64,000 nucleotides of DNA. Origin: G965203045 sp965203045 (lineage in GTDB: Bacteria; Pseudomonadota; Gammaproteobacteria; PS1; Pseudothioglobaceae). Shown one piece after another: positions 9,928 to 18,728 of this stretch; the stretch's first letter is position 1; each line of letters starts with the position of its first letter. The stretch is taken from the NCBI GenBank assembly GCA_965203045.1, contig OZ241850.1:1302001-1366000 (forward strand), given 5' to 3'. The notes beneath the pieces are model-generated. The model saw only the letters and a program-made list of their open reading frames with translations. It was not told the origin of the DNA and searched no databases. The position numbers were made by a program, and so were the translations under genes.

Positions 9928-10668
9928 TTAGCCTGTTATTCTCATTTGTCTTCTGACTTCAAACAAGCTTACAGCAGCAGCGCTTGCAAGGTTTAGGCTT
10001 TGTGTTTGCCTTTGCATAGGGATAGAAATTAGCAGGTCGCATTGGTTTTTGGTAAGTTGGCGTAAGCCTTTATCTTCTGAGCCAATTATTATTGCGCTAC
10101 TGGAGTTGAAATCAGTTTGATAGATATTTTTTTTAGCGCTGACTTCTAAGCCATAACACCAAATATTATGTTGCTTTAGCAAGTCTAAACTGCGGCTTAA
10201 GTTATTAACTGCAAATAATTGAGCATAAAAACTCATTCCAGCAGAGGCGTGATGTACCAATGGACTTAATGGAGCGTTATTGCGTTTTTTAAAAATAATA
10301 CAATTAACGCCACTAGCAACTGCGCAGCGTAAACAAGCGCCAAAATTGCGTGGGTCGTATAAACTTTCTAGGACTAGTATTAATGCTGGAGTATTAATTT
10401 GTGATAAAAATAGTTTCAGCTCTGCCTCACCGTCATTTTTTTCATCTTTAATAGTGGCAACTAAGCCTTGATGACGTGCTTGATTGCTAAGTTTATCTAA
10501 TTGTTGTTGTGTGCTTTTTGTAAATGTAATTTGCTGTTTATGACATTGTTTAATAACGGCTAAATATTTGGGGTTGTTTTTATCAATATAATGCAGAGCA
10601 ACAATGCGCTTTGGATTAGTTGCTAATAAGGCGTTTAGACTGTGAATACCAAAGATAATTTGCGTCAC
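9928..10668 (-). CDS. rlmB: 23S rRNA 2'-O-methyltransferase of the SpoU/TrmH family (RlmB)
   Basis: 246-residue SPOUT methyltransferase with an N-terminal L30e-like substrate-binding domain. Motif 1 is LESLYDPRNFGACLR, motif 2 is IIIGSEDKGL and motif 3 is IPMQRQTQSLNLASAAAV, the knot-forming SAM site. Closest to RlmB, which methylates G2251 of 23S rRNA; related TrmH-type enzymes with another target cannot be excluded. It starts 2 bp after the surA stop, in the same cluster. Confidence 0.9.
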   Translation of the reverse strand: MTQIIFGIHSLNALLATNPKRIVALHYIDKNNPKYLAVIKQCHKQQITFTKSTQQQLDKLSNQARHQGLVATIKDEKNDGEAELKLFLSQINTPALILVLESLYDPRNFGACLRCAVASGVNCIIFKKRNNAPLSPLVHHASAGMSFYAQLFAVNNLSRSLDLLKQHNIWCYGLEVSAKKNIYQTDFNSSSAIIIGSEDKGLRQLTKNQCDLLISIPMQRQTQSLNLASAAAVSLFEVRRQMRITG

Positions 10669-10670
10669 AA

Positions 10671-11906
10671 TTAAGGTTTTAGTTCTTCCAATAATAAGTC
10701 TAACTTGTTTTCATAAATCACTATAAAGGTTTGTTCTCGTTGCTGTTTTAACCAATTTTGGTAAAATTTTAATTTCATCTGTTTGAGTATTTTTTGTCTT
10801 AAATTTTGTTTGATAGTACTAATTTTTTTACTACCAATCTTTTGGATAATATGCCAGCCAAACTTACTTGTAAATGGCGGACTAATTTCATTATCATCTA
10901 AATTATTGAAATTCAGTCGTCCATTTTTAGGTAGTTTGATAATATTTATCCACGGTAATTCTCCGCCTTCTTTAGCATAATCTCCCTGTGAGTATTTTTG
11001 TGCTAGGTCAGCAAAATTTGCTCCATTTTTTAGCTGCTGGTAAATATTTAATATAGTTTTTGATGTTGATATTATAGTGGGTGTTTGGCTCGATTCACTA
11101 TCTTTTGCGATAAAAATATGATTAATTTTTACTTGTGTTGTAAGCAGGTCAGTTGCTTGTTTAATATTTGTTAGTTTGATAATATGATAAATGTCTTTAT
11201 CTTTTTGGCTAATTACATCAGATACCTGACCAATGCTAAGATTAGCGGCTACATTTTGATATAATTCAGGTAGATTATGAAGATGATTATAACCTAAATT
11301 TCCAGCATTGTCAGCCGTCACTGCTAGCGAACTTTCGCTGGCGATTTGGGCGAATAAGTGACTATTTTGCTTTAATTTATTGACTAATTGGTACGCTTGA
11401 TCTTGATTATTTAGAACAATGTTTGCTACTTGGTATTGATTTTGCTTGGCTAACTCAGTTTGATAGGCTTTATCAATCAGAGTTTTTGATACTTCTTTTA
11501 TTTGTTGAGTAATAATATTGCGCAGACCATTGGTAATACTCTGGTCTCTTAATTGCTCAACAATTTCATCGTAATGGGGTAGTTTTCTAAATTGTGTCAA
11601 TGATAATTTATTTTGTTTTGCCAATGTGGCAATTCTTTGCTGGAGCATTTCCGTTCGGATTTGAATATTATTTTTTTGCGCATATTGCTTTTGTAACTCT
11701 GTATCAATTTTTATGTTTAATAGCTTTACTAATAATGCTTTATCAGCGGGGTTATCATTGTTTTTTTGATACTTCTGCACCGCTTCTCTTATATCATTGG
11801 TAGTAATAACATTCTTATCTAAAATAGCAAGAATACTATTATTAGCTGCTAATGAATTTAGGCTAAATAAGCCAATTACTATGAGTTTTATTAAATTATT
11901 TATCAT
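10671..11906 (-). CDS. surA: Periplasmic chaperone/peptidyl-prolyl isomerase SurA
   Basis: 411-residue periplasmic chaperone for outer-membrane proteins, including LptD. A signal peptide (MINNLIKLIVIGLFSLNSLA, cut before ANNS) precedes the N-terminal chaperone domain. Two parvulin-type rotamase domains follow, at about 155-250 and 262-360. The second is the better preserved, with the FADLAQKYSQG, GGELPWI and FGWHIIQ blocks. It begins immediately after lptD, so chaperone and principal client are cotranscribed, as in E. coli. Confidence 0.94.
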   Translation of the reverse strand: MINNLIKLIVIGLFSLNSLAANNSILAILDKNVITTNDIREAVQKYQKNNDNPADKALLVKLLNIKIDTELQKQYAQKNNIQIRTEMLQQRIATLAKQNKLSLTQFRKLPHYDEIVEQLRDQSITNGLRNIITQQIKEVSKTLIDKAYQTELAKQNQYQVANIVLNNQDQAYQLVNKLKQNSHLFAQIASESSLAVTADNAGNLGYNHLHNLPELYQNVAANLSIGQVSDVISQKDKDIYHIIKLTNIKQATDLLTTQVKINHIFIAKDSESSQTPTIISTSKTILNIYQQLKNGANFADLAQKYSQGDYAKEGGELPWINIIKLPKNGRLNFNNLDDNEISPPFTSKFGWHIIQKIGSKKISTIKQNLRQKILKQMKLKFYQNWLKQQREQTFIVIYENKLDLLLEELKP

Positions 11907-14021
11907 TTAAAACCAATCGGATAGATCATCATTATACCTTTTAGTAGCTTTGCTTTTAGCACCACTAATAAAACCTATTAAGTCAAAATTGATACTAATT
12001 TTATCATTGTGGTTGCTGGAGGCGTCATTTTGGCTACGTAGATATGATATATTAATTGATAAACAACAATTTTGGTAATTAATGCCAATTACCTGTCTGT
12101 TGCTAATATCTTGGTCCAAGTCATATTGTAATGCCAAAAATGTGCGATAATTTTTACTTAATTTAGTTTTGGTGTAAACACTTATGTTACGGTTTTCCTC
12201 TTTGACATATTCCAAGGCAAATAAATCATTATCATTAGGTTTATAGCGCCAGAAGTAATAACTTCCATTTAGACTATTTTGGTTAGTATCGTATTGCAAA
12301 CGCGCTTCTAGTTCGTTGTTGTTACCATTTAAGGTGGTTTGTAAAACTATATCAGATTTATTATCTAACTCAAATGGATTGTAAGTTTTATTTTTATAAA
12401 AGACTTGGGCAATATTTGCTGATAATAAGTGTTGTCCGCTATCTTTTCGATACCAATTTGATTCTAAGCCAACTACAACATTATTAGCGACTTGCAAACG
12501 GTCAAAACCACTATAAATTTGGCTACTAAATAAGCTTTGGTAGCTAAATGTTTTGAGACTAGAATCAAAATTAGGTAGTCTAGTTTGATTTTTATTTTGG
12601 GTATAATTATAAAAAATTCTGGGCGTTAATGTGTGTAGATAGTCTTTTTTAACCAGTTGGTCAAAATGCAGACTGGCGTCAATACCAAAGTTAATAATAC
12701 TACGGCTTTGTCCGTCATCTCTATCTAAGTTATAATGAGTTTGATATAGATTTAATTGCGGTTTAATATTAATATTGTTAAGATATGAATTTTTGCTATA
12801 ACCTAATTGTAAATGGCTTCTTAACCCTGTTGGTGATGCTGTTTGTTGATTGTCAAAATTACTAACATCAGCTAGAGTGTAAAATTGCCCTAACGTAGTG
12901 TTTGCCCGCTTACTGATTTGCAATCCAGGTTTACGTGTATAACCAGAGTTACCATCAATGAGTTGTTCAGATTCAGCAATTAAAAAAGCATTTATACCAT
13001 TTTGTCTATAAGATAATTCTATAGCGCTATTTAAGGTTCTATCACTAAAAGATTGATGTTCAATATCGGTAAAATAATCCCTATCAGATACGCGGTTAAT
13101 ATCGGTTGTTAGCTTTAATGCTCGGTTAATTTGATATTGGTGTTCCAATTCTAATTGCCATCTTTTACGTTTTTTAATATTATCATCTGGGAAATAACGC
13201 CAAATTATCTCTAAGTCTTGTTGTGTTAATAAATGGCGATAATTGCCACCAATACCAAAACCGCTTTCGCTTAAATAATCAAGCGAAATAGTTAAATCCT
13301 TGTGAGGCGCTAAATTAAAGTAATAAGGCTGACTAACCTCAAAACCACTATCACCATCTTCGCTATTATAGCTACCAAAATTGGTAGTTAAAAAACCGCT
13401 TGCTCTGCCTGATAAAACCCAAGTGTAATAAGGTAGGTAAAAAATAGGTATGCCCAATAATTCAAATTTTGCTGCGTGCGCATAGCCACGATTTTTATTA
13501 TTATCCAGTTTAAGCGAGCTTGCCCTGATTTGCCAAACTTTGTTATCCTCAGGACAGGAGCTAAAAACAGTTTGATTAAATTGATGATAATTATTTTGAC
13601 CAATAATATTACTAGCGCTGCCAGTAAGAATACGGTCAGTGGCATAATAGTAAACATTGTTAGCGCTAAACTTTGATTGTCCATCAATATTAATAACACT
13701 AAGATTATCTGTTTTAAATACCATATTTTTAGATGATAACTGTACTTCTTTACTAGCGTTTATGCTATTTTTATCTTTATCAATATTGACTTGCTGTGCT
13801 TGTAGGCTAAAATCGGTTGAGTGCACATTGGCATTGCCAATGAGTTGATATTGGTTATTACTAATATGCTGTTCATAGCTAGTTAGAAGAAGTTGTTGGT
13901 TTGCTAATTTAGTATTTAGTACTTTAATTTCAGTGGGTAAATAGCTTTGACAATTATTATCAGCAAAGATTAAGTTTGATTTTAGGCTAACTAATGTAAA
14001 TATTATTATTAGCGCTATCAT
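11907..14021 (-). CDS. lptD: LPS-assembly protein LptD
   Basis: 704-residue outer-membrane beta-barrel that inserts lipopolysaccharide into the outer leaflet together with LptE. A signal peptide (to about residue 20) is followed by an OstA-type beta-jellyroll (about 30-190) and a C-terminal barrel rich in alternating aromatic and polar strands. The disulfide pattern of the family is kept: Cys24, one Cys in FSSCPED (about 154) and a CC pair in YQNCCLSI near the C-terminus. Shorter than the E. coli protein (784). The stop abuts surA and the start shares a base with the end of rnfH. Confidence 0.95.
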   Translation of the reverse strand: MIALIIIFTLVSLKSNLIFADNNCQSYLPTEIKVLNTKLANQQLLLTSYEQHISNNQYQLIGNANVHSTDFSLQAQQVNIDKDKNSINASKEVQLSSKNMVFKTDNLSVINIDGQSKFSANNVYYYATDRILTGSASNIIGQNNYHQFNQTVFSSCPEDNKVWQIRASSLKLDNNKNRGYAHAAKFELLGIPIFYLPYYTWVLSGRASGFLTTNFGSYNSEDGDSGFEVSQPYYFNLAPHKDLTISLDYLSESGFGIGGNYRHLLTQQDLEIIWRYFPDDNIKKRKRWQLELEHQYQINRALKLTTDINRVSDRDYFTDIEHQSFSDRTLNSAIELSYRQNGINAFLIAESEQLIDGNSGYTRKPGLQISKRANTTLGQFYTLADVSNFDNQQTASPTGLRSHLQLGYSKNSYLNNINIKPQLNLYQTHYNLDRDDGQSRSIINFGIDASLHFDQLVKKDYLHTLTPRIFYNYTQNKNQTRLPNFDSSLKTFSYQSLFSSQIYSGFDRLQVANNVVVGLESNWYRKDSGQHLLSANIAQVFYKNKTYNPFELDNKSDIVLQTTLNGNNNELEARLQYDTNQNSLNGSYYFWRYKPNDNDLFALEYVKEENRNISVYTKTKLSKNYRTFLALQYDLDQDISNRQVIGINYQNCCLSINISYLRSQNDASSNHNDKISINFDLIGFISGAKSKATKRYNDDLSDWF

Positions 14022-14308
14022 TATTTTTTGTGCATAATTTTATCGGCTGCTGCACGCTTTTTACGTATTGCTTTAGCGTCGGCAATTAGTGGGCGATAAA
14101 TTTCAATACGGTCGCGATCGCGCAATTTAGTATCTAAACTTACTACTTTGCTAAAAATACCAACTTTGTTTTTGTTTAAGTCAATTTGTGGGTATTTTTT
14201 TAAAATGTTTGATTGCAAAATTGCCGACTTAACATCTGTACCGCTTTTAACTTCTAGGCTTAATAAAGTTTGCTCATTGTTTAAGGCGTAAGCTAATTCT
14301 ATGTGCAT
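14021..14308 (-). CDS. rnfH: RnfH-family ubiquitin-like protein
   Basis: 95-residue protein of the RnfH family, which has a ubiquitin-like beta-grasp fold and no settled biochemical role. The opening MHIELAYALNNEQTLLSLEV and the later RDRIEIYRPLIADAKAIRKKRA tail are the family's recognisable blocks. It overlaps the 3' end of hisA by 10 bp and lptD by one base, so it is translated within the same minus-strand operon. The usual partner ratA is not adjacent here. Confidence 0.85.
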   Translation of the reverse strand: MHIELAYALNNEQTLLSLEVKSGTDVKSAILQSNILKKYPQIDLNKNKVGIFSKVVSLDTKLRDRDRIEIYRPLIADAKAIRKKRAAADKIMHKK

Positions 14309-15036
14309 AAGTTATCTGCTGTTTTTTGTGCCTTGCTAAAATTTAATGTGTCTTCATAAATTGCTCGTCCGCTAATTGCGCCTAATAAATTGCAATTTGT
14401 CGCTTGTATTAAATTAGTAATGTCAGCTAAATTATAAATACCACCTGAGGCGATAATAGGAATTGGGCTTGTTTTAGCAATGGCAGCAGTTGTCTCTAAA
14501 TTTATGCCGCTCCTCATTCCATCTCTTTTAATATCGGTATAAATAATGCTATTTAGTGAATAGGTTTTAAATTTTTCTACTAAATCTATTATTGATAAAT
14601 TAGTTTGCCGTGTCCAGCCATTAGTAGCGATTAATCCATTATTTGCATCTAGGGCAATGATGATTTTTTGCGGAAACTTTGCTGATAATTCAGATACAAA
14701 TTCAGGATTAGTAACCGCCATAGTGCCAATAATTATATAATCAATACCAGAATCAATATAACTTTGTGCTACTTCTAGTGAGCGGATACCACCACCAATT
14801 TGGATGGTTAAATTAGGAAAATTTTCACTAATTTGCATTATTATTTCTGCATTAATCGGTTTGCCGGCAAAAGCGCCGTCCAAATCTATCAAATGCAAGC
14901 GTCTAGCGCCAGCATTAACCCAACGCTTTACCATTTCTTGTGGCTTATCAGAAAATACAGTGCTTTGTTGCATTATTCCTTGTTTAAGGCGCACACATTT
15001 TCCGCTTTTTAAGTCAATGGCAGGGATAATCAGCAT
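14299..15036 (-). CDS. hisA: ProFAR isomerase HisA
   Basis: Phosphoribosylformimino-5-aminoimidazole carboxamide ribotide isomerase, step 4 of histidine synthesis. 245 residues, a (beta/alpha)8 barrel. Catalytic Asp8 is in IPAIDLKSGKCVRL, and the second acid sits in YTDIKRDGM (about 166-174). The phosphate-binding loops QIGGGIRS and IASGGI are present. It is the first gene of the long minus-strand cluster; other his genes are absent from the window. Confidence 0.96.
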   Translation of the reverse strand: MLIIPAIDLKSGKCVRLKQGIMQQSTVFSDKPQEMVKRWVNAGARRLHLIDLDGAFAGKPINAEIIMQISENFPNLTIQIGGGIRSLEVAQSYIDSGIDYIIIGTMAVTNPEFVSELSAKFPQKIIIALDANNGLIATNGWTRQTNLSIIDLVEKFKTYSLNSIIYTDIKRDGMRSGINLETTAAIAKTSPIPIIASGGIYNLADITNLIQATNCNLLGAISGRAIYEDTLNFSKAQKTADNLCT

Positions 15037-15091
15037 AAATCATTAGCCATTTAAGGTAAAATAAAGCGCATTATACCTATTAACAGCGCTT

Positions 15092-15475
15092 ATGACTACA
15101 CTACTAACAATCATTACTATTGGTTTGGGTGCTACCATTGGTGCAAGTATTAGGTATTATTTAGCTCTATTAGCGCTAAAATTTAATTATCATATTTCCT
15201 ATAGTACATTGTTTGCTAACGTATTAGGTTCGTTTATTGCTGGTGTATTATTGGTGATTATTTTGGAAAAATCCTTATTGCCCGAGGTTTATCGATTGTT
15301 ATTACTAGTAGGTTTATGTGGTTCACTTACCACTTTTTCTGCTTTTTCTATAGAAACTGTGCAATTTTTAACAGATAATGAGTATCTAAAAGCCACATTA
15401 AATATAGTTTTTAGTGTGTGTTTATCCATATTGGCTCTTATAATGGGTTCTTATTTAGCAAGATATTTTCTATAA
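15092..15475 (+). CDS. fluC: Fluoride channel FluC (CrcB)
   Basis: 127-residue four-helix membrane protein. FluC dimers export fluoride. Family marks are GATIGASIRYYLA near the N-terminus, the TLFANVLGSFIAG segment and GLCGSLTTFSAFS (about 75-87), which includes the central Na+-site and Phe-box region. No fluoride riboswitch is recognisable in the short upstream gap. The gene is alone on the plus strand between hisA and gshB. Confidence 0.93.
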   Translation: MTTLLTIITIGLGATIGASIRYYLALLALKFNYHISYSTLFANVLGSFIAGVLLVIILEKSLLPEVYRLLLLVGLCGSLTTFSAFSIETVQFLTDNEYLKATLNIVFSVCLSILALIMGSYLARYFL

Positions 15476-15508
15476 AATACTAGACTAATTTTTTACAAGG
15501 AGAAACGT

Positions 15509-15574
15509 ATTATAAAAAAATGGATTAAATATAAACTCGTTGCCATATTTAGATTTTTCTTGATTGGTTTTTAG
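15509..15574 (+). CDS. Possible micro-ORF with ATT start
   Basis: A good Shine-Dalgarno sequence, AAGGAG at 15497-15502, is followed 6 nt later by ATT and a 21-codon frame that ends in TAG. The peptide would be basic then hydrophobic (IIKKWIKYKLVAIFRFFLIGF), like a tiny membrane peptide or the first residues of a decayed membrane protein. No in-frame ATG, GTG or TTG lies at the right distance. The rest of the fluC-gshB gap (to 15662) shows nothing else. Confidence 0.25.
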   Translation: MIKKWIKYKLVAIFRFFLIGF

Positions 15575-15662
15575 TCCGTTTGTCATTTTTATTCTAAGTA
15601 GGTAGTGGTGAAAATTTGAGATAAATTATTTAGTCGCAGGCAACAAATAAAAACTAAGCTTA

Positions 15663-16598
15663 TCATTTATTTATTATTTGTGTTAATAAAGTATCGGCGA
15701 TATTAAGGTCACACTGCTTGTCTAATTCGCGAATACCAGTGGGACTGGTAACATTGATTTCGCTAATATAGTTGCCAATTACATCAATACCTATAAAAGT
15801 CAAGCCTTTTGCCGTCAAAGTGGGCGCAATTTGGGCGCATAACCATTTATCTTTGTTGGTTAATGGTTGAGCTGTTCCAATTGCGCCTTGGACGAGGTTG
15901 CCTTTCCAATTATTGTTAGCGGGGGTACGATTTAAGGCATAAGGGATGGGAGTGCCATTAATTAACAAAATTCGTTTGTCGCCCGTTTTAATCTCGGCAA
16001 GATAACGTTGTGCCATAATCGGGGTGTTATTGATGATAAGTTTGTTTATTTTTGTAGTAGCTTGTTTTAACTTATTAGCGCTTAGTTTAAATATATTGTG
16101 CCCGCCCATACTATTTAACGGCTTGATAACTACGGTTTTTTGTTGTTTTAAAAAGGCTAAAATTTGCTCTTGATTACTAGTTATAATAGTATCGGTGATG
16201 CAGTTAGGAAAGTTTAGAATTGCTAATTTTTCATTAAAATCGCGTAGCGCTCGCGGTTTATTTACCACTTTTACTCCTTGCTTTTCTGCTAATTCTAATA
16301 AGTGGGTTGTATAAATATAGTTCACATTAAATGGTGGGTCTTTACGCATTAAAACCAAACCAAAGTTAGTTAAATTTTGCTTTTGGCGGCTGATAACTTG
16401 GACAAAGTTAGTAGTAGTATCATTAATGTTAATATGAATTGTATTAGCATAAATATTTGATTTATTTGCATAAATATCATAGCTATTGCAACAAAATAAC
16501 TTATATCCACGTTGCTTTGCCGCAAGTAGAATTGCAAATGAGGAATCTTTTTTAGGATTGATGTTAAAAATATTATCCAGAACCACTAAAATTTGCAT
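15663..16598 (-). CDS. gshB: Glutathione synthetase
   Basis: ATP-grasp ligase that joins gamma-glutamylcysteine and glycine. About 311 residues. The start at MQILVVLDNIFNINPKKDSS is preferred over an ATG two codons upstream because it matches the family N-terminus. Visible blocks are the KKDSSFA motif, RKDPPF (about 108), VVIKPLNSMGGHNIF (the ATP-binding loop) and the C-terminal GIDVIGNYISEINVTSPTG with metal-binding Glu and Asn. The gene is divergent from tRNA-fMet; gshA is not in the window. Confidence 0.95.
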   Translation of the reverse strand: MQILVVLDNIFNINPKKDSSFAILLAAKQRGYKLFCCNSYDIYANKSNIYANTIHININDTTTNFVQVISRQKQNLTNFGLVLMRKDPPFNVNYIYTTHLLELAEKQGVKVVNKPRALRDFNEKLAILNFPNCITDTIITSNQEQILAFLKQQKTVVIKPLNSMGGHNIFKLSANKLKQATTKINKLIINNTPIMAQRYLAEIKTGDKRILLINGTPIPYALNRTPANNNWKGNLVQGAIGTAQPLTNKDKWLCAQIAPTLTAKGLTFIGIDVIGNYISEINVTSPTGIRELDKQCDLNIADTLLTQIINK

Positions 16599-16633
16599 AC
16601 ACAATAAAAATCACTAAAAATTAAATTATAGCG

Positions 16634-16639
16634 TATAAT
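16634..16639 (+). promoter_or_regulatory. -10 element upstream of tRNA-fMet
   Basis: Perfect TATAAT 15 bp before the mature tRNA 5' end; no good -35 hexamer is visible at 17 bp. This promoter would drive the tRNA and, by read-through, rimP-nusA-infB-rbfA-truB. Confidence 0.5.
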
Positions 16640-16653
16640 GGTCTCCTTTTTAT

Positions 16654-16730
<77 letters not shown>

Positions 16731-16733
16731 ATT

Positions 16734-16757
16734 AGGCTTACTCGGTAAGCCTTTTTT
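16734..16757 (+). terminator. Terminator/attenuator hairpin between tRNA-fMet and rimP
   Basis: Perfect 8-bp stem AGGCTTAC-TCG-GTAAGCCT followed by a run of T (to 16757). It begins 4 bp after the tRNA and ends 6 bp before the rimP start codon, where a ribosome-binding site would be expected. It probably limits read-through from the tRNA into the translation-factor operon, as the leader of the E. coli metY-nusA operon does. Confidence 0.75.
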
Positions 16758-16762
16758 GTTGT

Positions 16763-17218
16763 ATGGGCAAACTAACAGAGGATATTAAAAGTATTATTAC
16801 ACCAGTATTAACTAGTTTAGGTTACGAATTAGTTGGAGTTGAGTATTTGCGCGCTAAAGTTGGTGTATTACGTATTTATATTGATAAACCCAGTGGGGTT
16901 AATTTAGAAAATTGCGCGCAGGTTAGTCAGCAAATAAGTCGTATTTTAGATGTTGAACAGCCTATCAGTAATGCTTACAACTTAGAGGTATCTTCACCAG
17001 GAGTTGCGCGGCCATTGTTTGATTTGAAGCATTATCGGCAATTTTTGGGTTATGAAGTAAAAATTAAGTTAAAGCAGAAATTAAATGACAAACGTCATAT
17101 AATTGGCACCATAAAAACAGTATTTGCTGACGATAGTATTGAAATTGTAACTGAGATAGATACTATTACATTGGCTTTTGACCAAATTGATAAAGCCAAT
17201 TTGATAGCGCAATTCTAG
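16763..17218 (+). CDS. rimP: Ribosome maturation factor RimP
   Basis: 151-residue cytoplasmic factor for 30S subunit maturation. The family N-terminal KH-like domain shows LGYELVGVEY and LRIYIDKPSGVNLENCAQVSQQ, and the LEVSSPGVARPLF block leads into the Sm-like C-terminal domain ending in IDKANLI. The start chosen aligns with other RimP proteins, yet it follows the terminator hairpin by only 6 nt and has no visible Shine-Dalgarno. nusA starts 9 bp after the stop. Confidence 0.95.
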   Translation: MGKLTEDIKSIITPVLTSLGYELVGVEYLRAKVGVLRIYIDKPSGVNLENCAQVSQQISRILDVEQPISNAYNLEVSSPGVARPLFDLKHYRQFLGYEVKIKLKQKLNDKRHIIGTIKTVFADDSIEIVTEIDTITLAFDQIDKANLIAQF

Positions 17219-17227
17219 GAGGATTTT

Positions 17228-18706
17228 ATGCAAAATAAAGAGTTATGTTTAGGCGTTGAAGCTATTGCCAATGAAAAGCAAATTAGCCAGCAAGAGGTTT
17301 TTACCGCTTTAGAGGAAGCGTTAGCGCTGGCTTGTGAAAAGCATACTGGGTTCAGTATTCGTATTAATATCAATCAAGATAGTGGTGAATTTGAGACTTT
17401 TCGTCGTTGGTTAGTAGTTGGCGATAATACAGATTTTATTGATGAAGATGGTGAGACTGCTTTTAATATTAAACGCCATATTCGTCGTAAAGACTCTGGC
17501 GGCAAGGAGTTAGGTGAGTTTATTGAAGAGGCTAGTTCTGAGATTGAGCTTGGCCGTATTGCTGCCCAAGTAGTAAAACAAGTAATTATTCAAAAAGTCA
17601 AAGAATCTGAACGTAATCGTATTGCTAAGGACTATCAATCTAAAATTGGACAAACTGTTAGTGTGGTTGTTAAAAGGGTAGACAAGGGTTTAGTTTTTGT
17701 TGATTTGGGGGGTATTGATGGTTTTATTCCCAAATCAGAAAGCATTCCTAATGAGTTAGTTAAAAAAGGTGACCGTATCAAGGTATATGTTAAAGAAGTT
17801 AATACTACTGGTCGTGGTGTGCAAATTATTTTAAGTCGTAATAATAACAATTTATTAAAATCTTTGTTTGAAATGGAAGTTCCAGAAATCAGCCAAGGTG
17901 TTATTCAGATTATGGGCATCGCTCGCGACCCTGGATTAAGGGCAAAGATAGCGCTTAGAAGTCGGGATAAGCGTATTGATGCGGTTGGTTCTGCTATTGG
18001 TATGCGTGGTTCACGCATTCAAGCGGTTTCTGATAGTATCAATGGTGAACGCATTGATGTTATATTATGGGATGATGATATAGCGCAGTTTGTTATCAAT
18101 GCTCTAGCACCTGCTAAGGTAGTATCTATTGTGGTAAATGAGGAAAAAAATATTATGGAAGTTGTGGTTAAAGAAGACCAATTATCTCAAGCCATTGGTA
18201 AAAATGGGCAAAACATTCGCCTTACTTCCGAATTGACTAATTGGCGCGTTAATGTTATTTCAGAATCAGAATCATTGGCGCAAAAACAAAATGAACAACA
18301 GAGTAAACAGAATGCGCTAAGGCAAAAACTAGGTATTGATAGTAATTTAGTCCAAGCTCTAATTGACCAAGAATTAGATGACCTAAATACTATTATGAAT
18401 ACTGATGATGAGGTTTTAATTAATATTGACGGTTTTAATAAAAAAATAGTCGCTACCCTTAAAGAGCATATTCAGGATGAATTATTGGCACAGGCGCTTG
18501 ATAATGATAAGTCTTTGGATGTGCTACTGGCGATTGAGGGCGTTGATGAAGCTTTGGCAAACTCTTTAATTGATGAAGGTATTCTGACTCAAGAAGATTT
18601 AGCGGAATTATCCATTGATGAGTTATTAGATATTCACCAGATGGACAGAGCGCTTGCTGCTGATATTATTCTTGCAGCAAGAGCACCATGGTTTGAAGTA
18701 AAATAG
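17228..18706 (+). CDS. nusA: Transcription termination/antitermination factor NusA
   Basis: RNA-polymerase-associated factor for pausing, termination and antitermination. 492 residues, like the E. coli protein (495). Order of domains: an N-terminal RNAP-binding domain, S1 (about 135-200), KH1 (with IGMRGSRIQAVSDSINGERID, about 257-278), KH2 (AIGKNGQNIRL, about 322-332), and two acidic C-terminal AR repeats (about 360-490) typical of gammaproteobacteria. An AGGAGG Shine-Dalgarno precedes the start. Part of rimP-nusA-infB-rbfA-truB. Confidence 0.98.
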   Translation: MQNKELCLGVEAIANEKQISQQEVFTALEEALALACEKHTGFSIRININQDSGEFETFRRWLVVGDNTDFIDEDGETAFNIKRHIRRKDSGGKELGEFIEEASSEIELGRIAAQVVKQVIIQKVKESERNRIAKDYQSKIGQTVSVVVKRVDKGLVFVDLGGIDGFIPKSESIPNELVKKGDRIKVYVKEVNTTGRGVQIILSRNNNNLLKSLFEMEVPEISQGVIQIMGIARDPGLRAKIALRSRDKRIDAVGSAIGMRGSRIQAVSDSINGERIDVILWDDDIAQFVINALAPAKVVSIVVNEEKNIMEVVVKEDQLSQAIGKNGQNIRLTSELTNWRVNVISESESLAQKQNEQQSKQNALRQKLGIDSNLVQALIDQELDDLNTIMNTDDEVLINIDGFNKKIVATLKEHIQDELLAQALDNDKSLDVLLAIEGVDEALANSLIDEGILTQEDLAELSIDELLDIHQMDRALAADIILAARAPWFEVK

Positions 18707-18728
18707 ACTTAGCATTAGAATTAAACAA

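Noticed and set aside
15037..15091. Fluoride riboswitch before fluC
   Set aside because: The 55-bp gap is too short and lacks the conserved fluoride-aptamer pattern.
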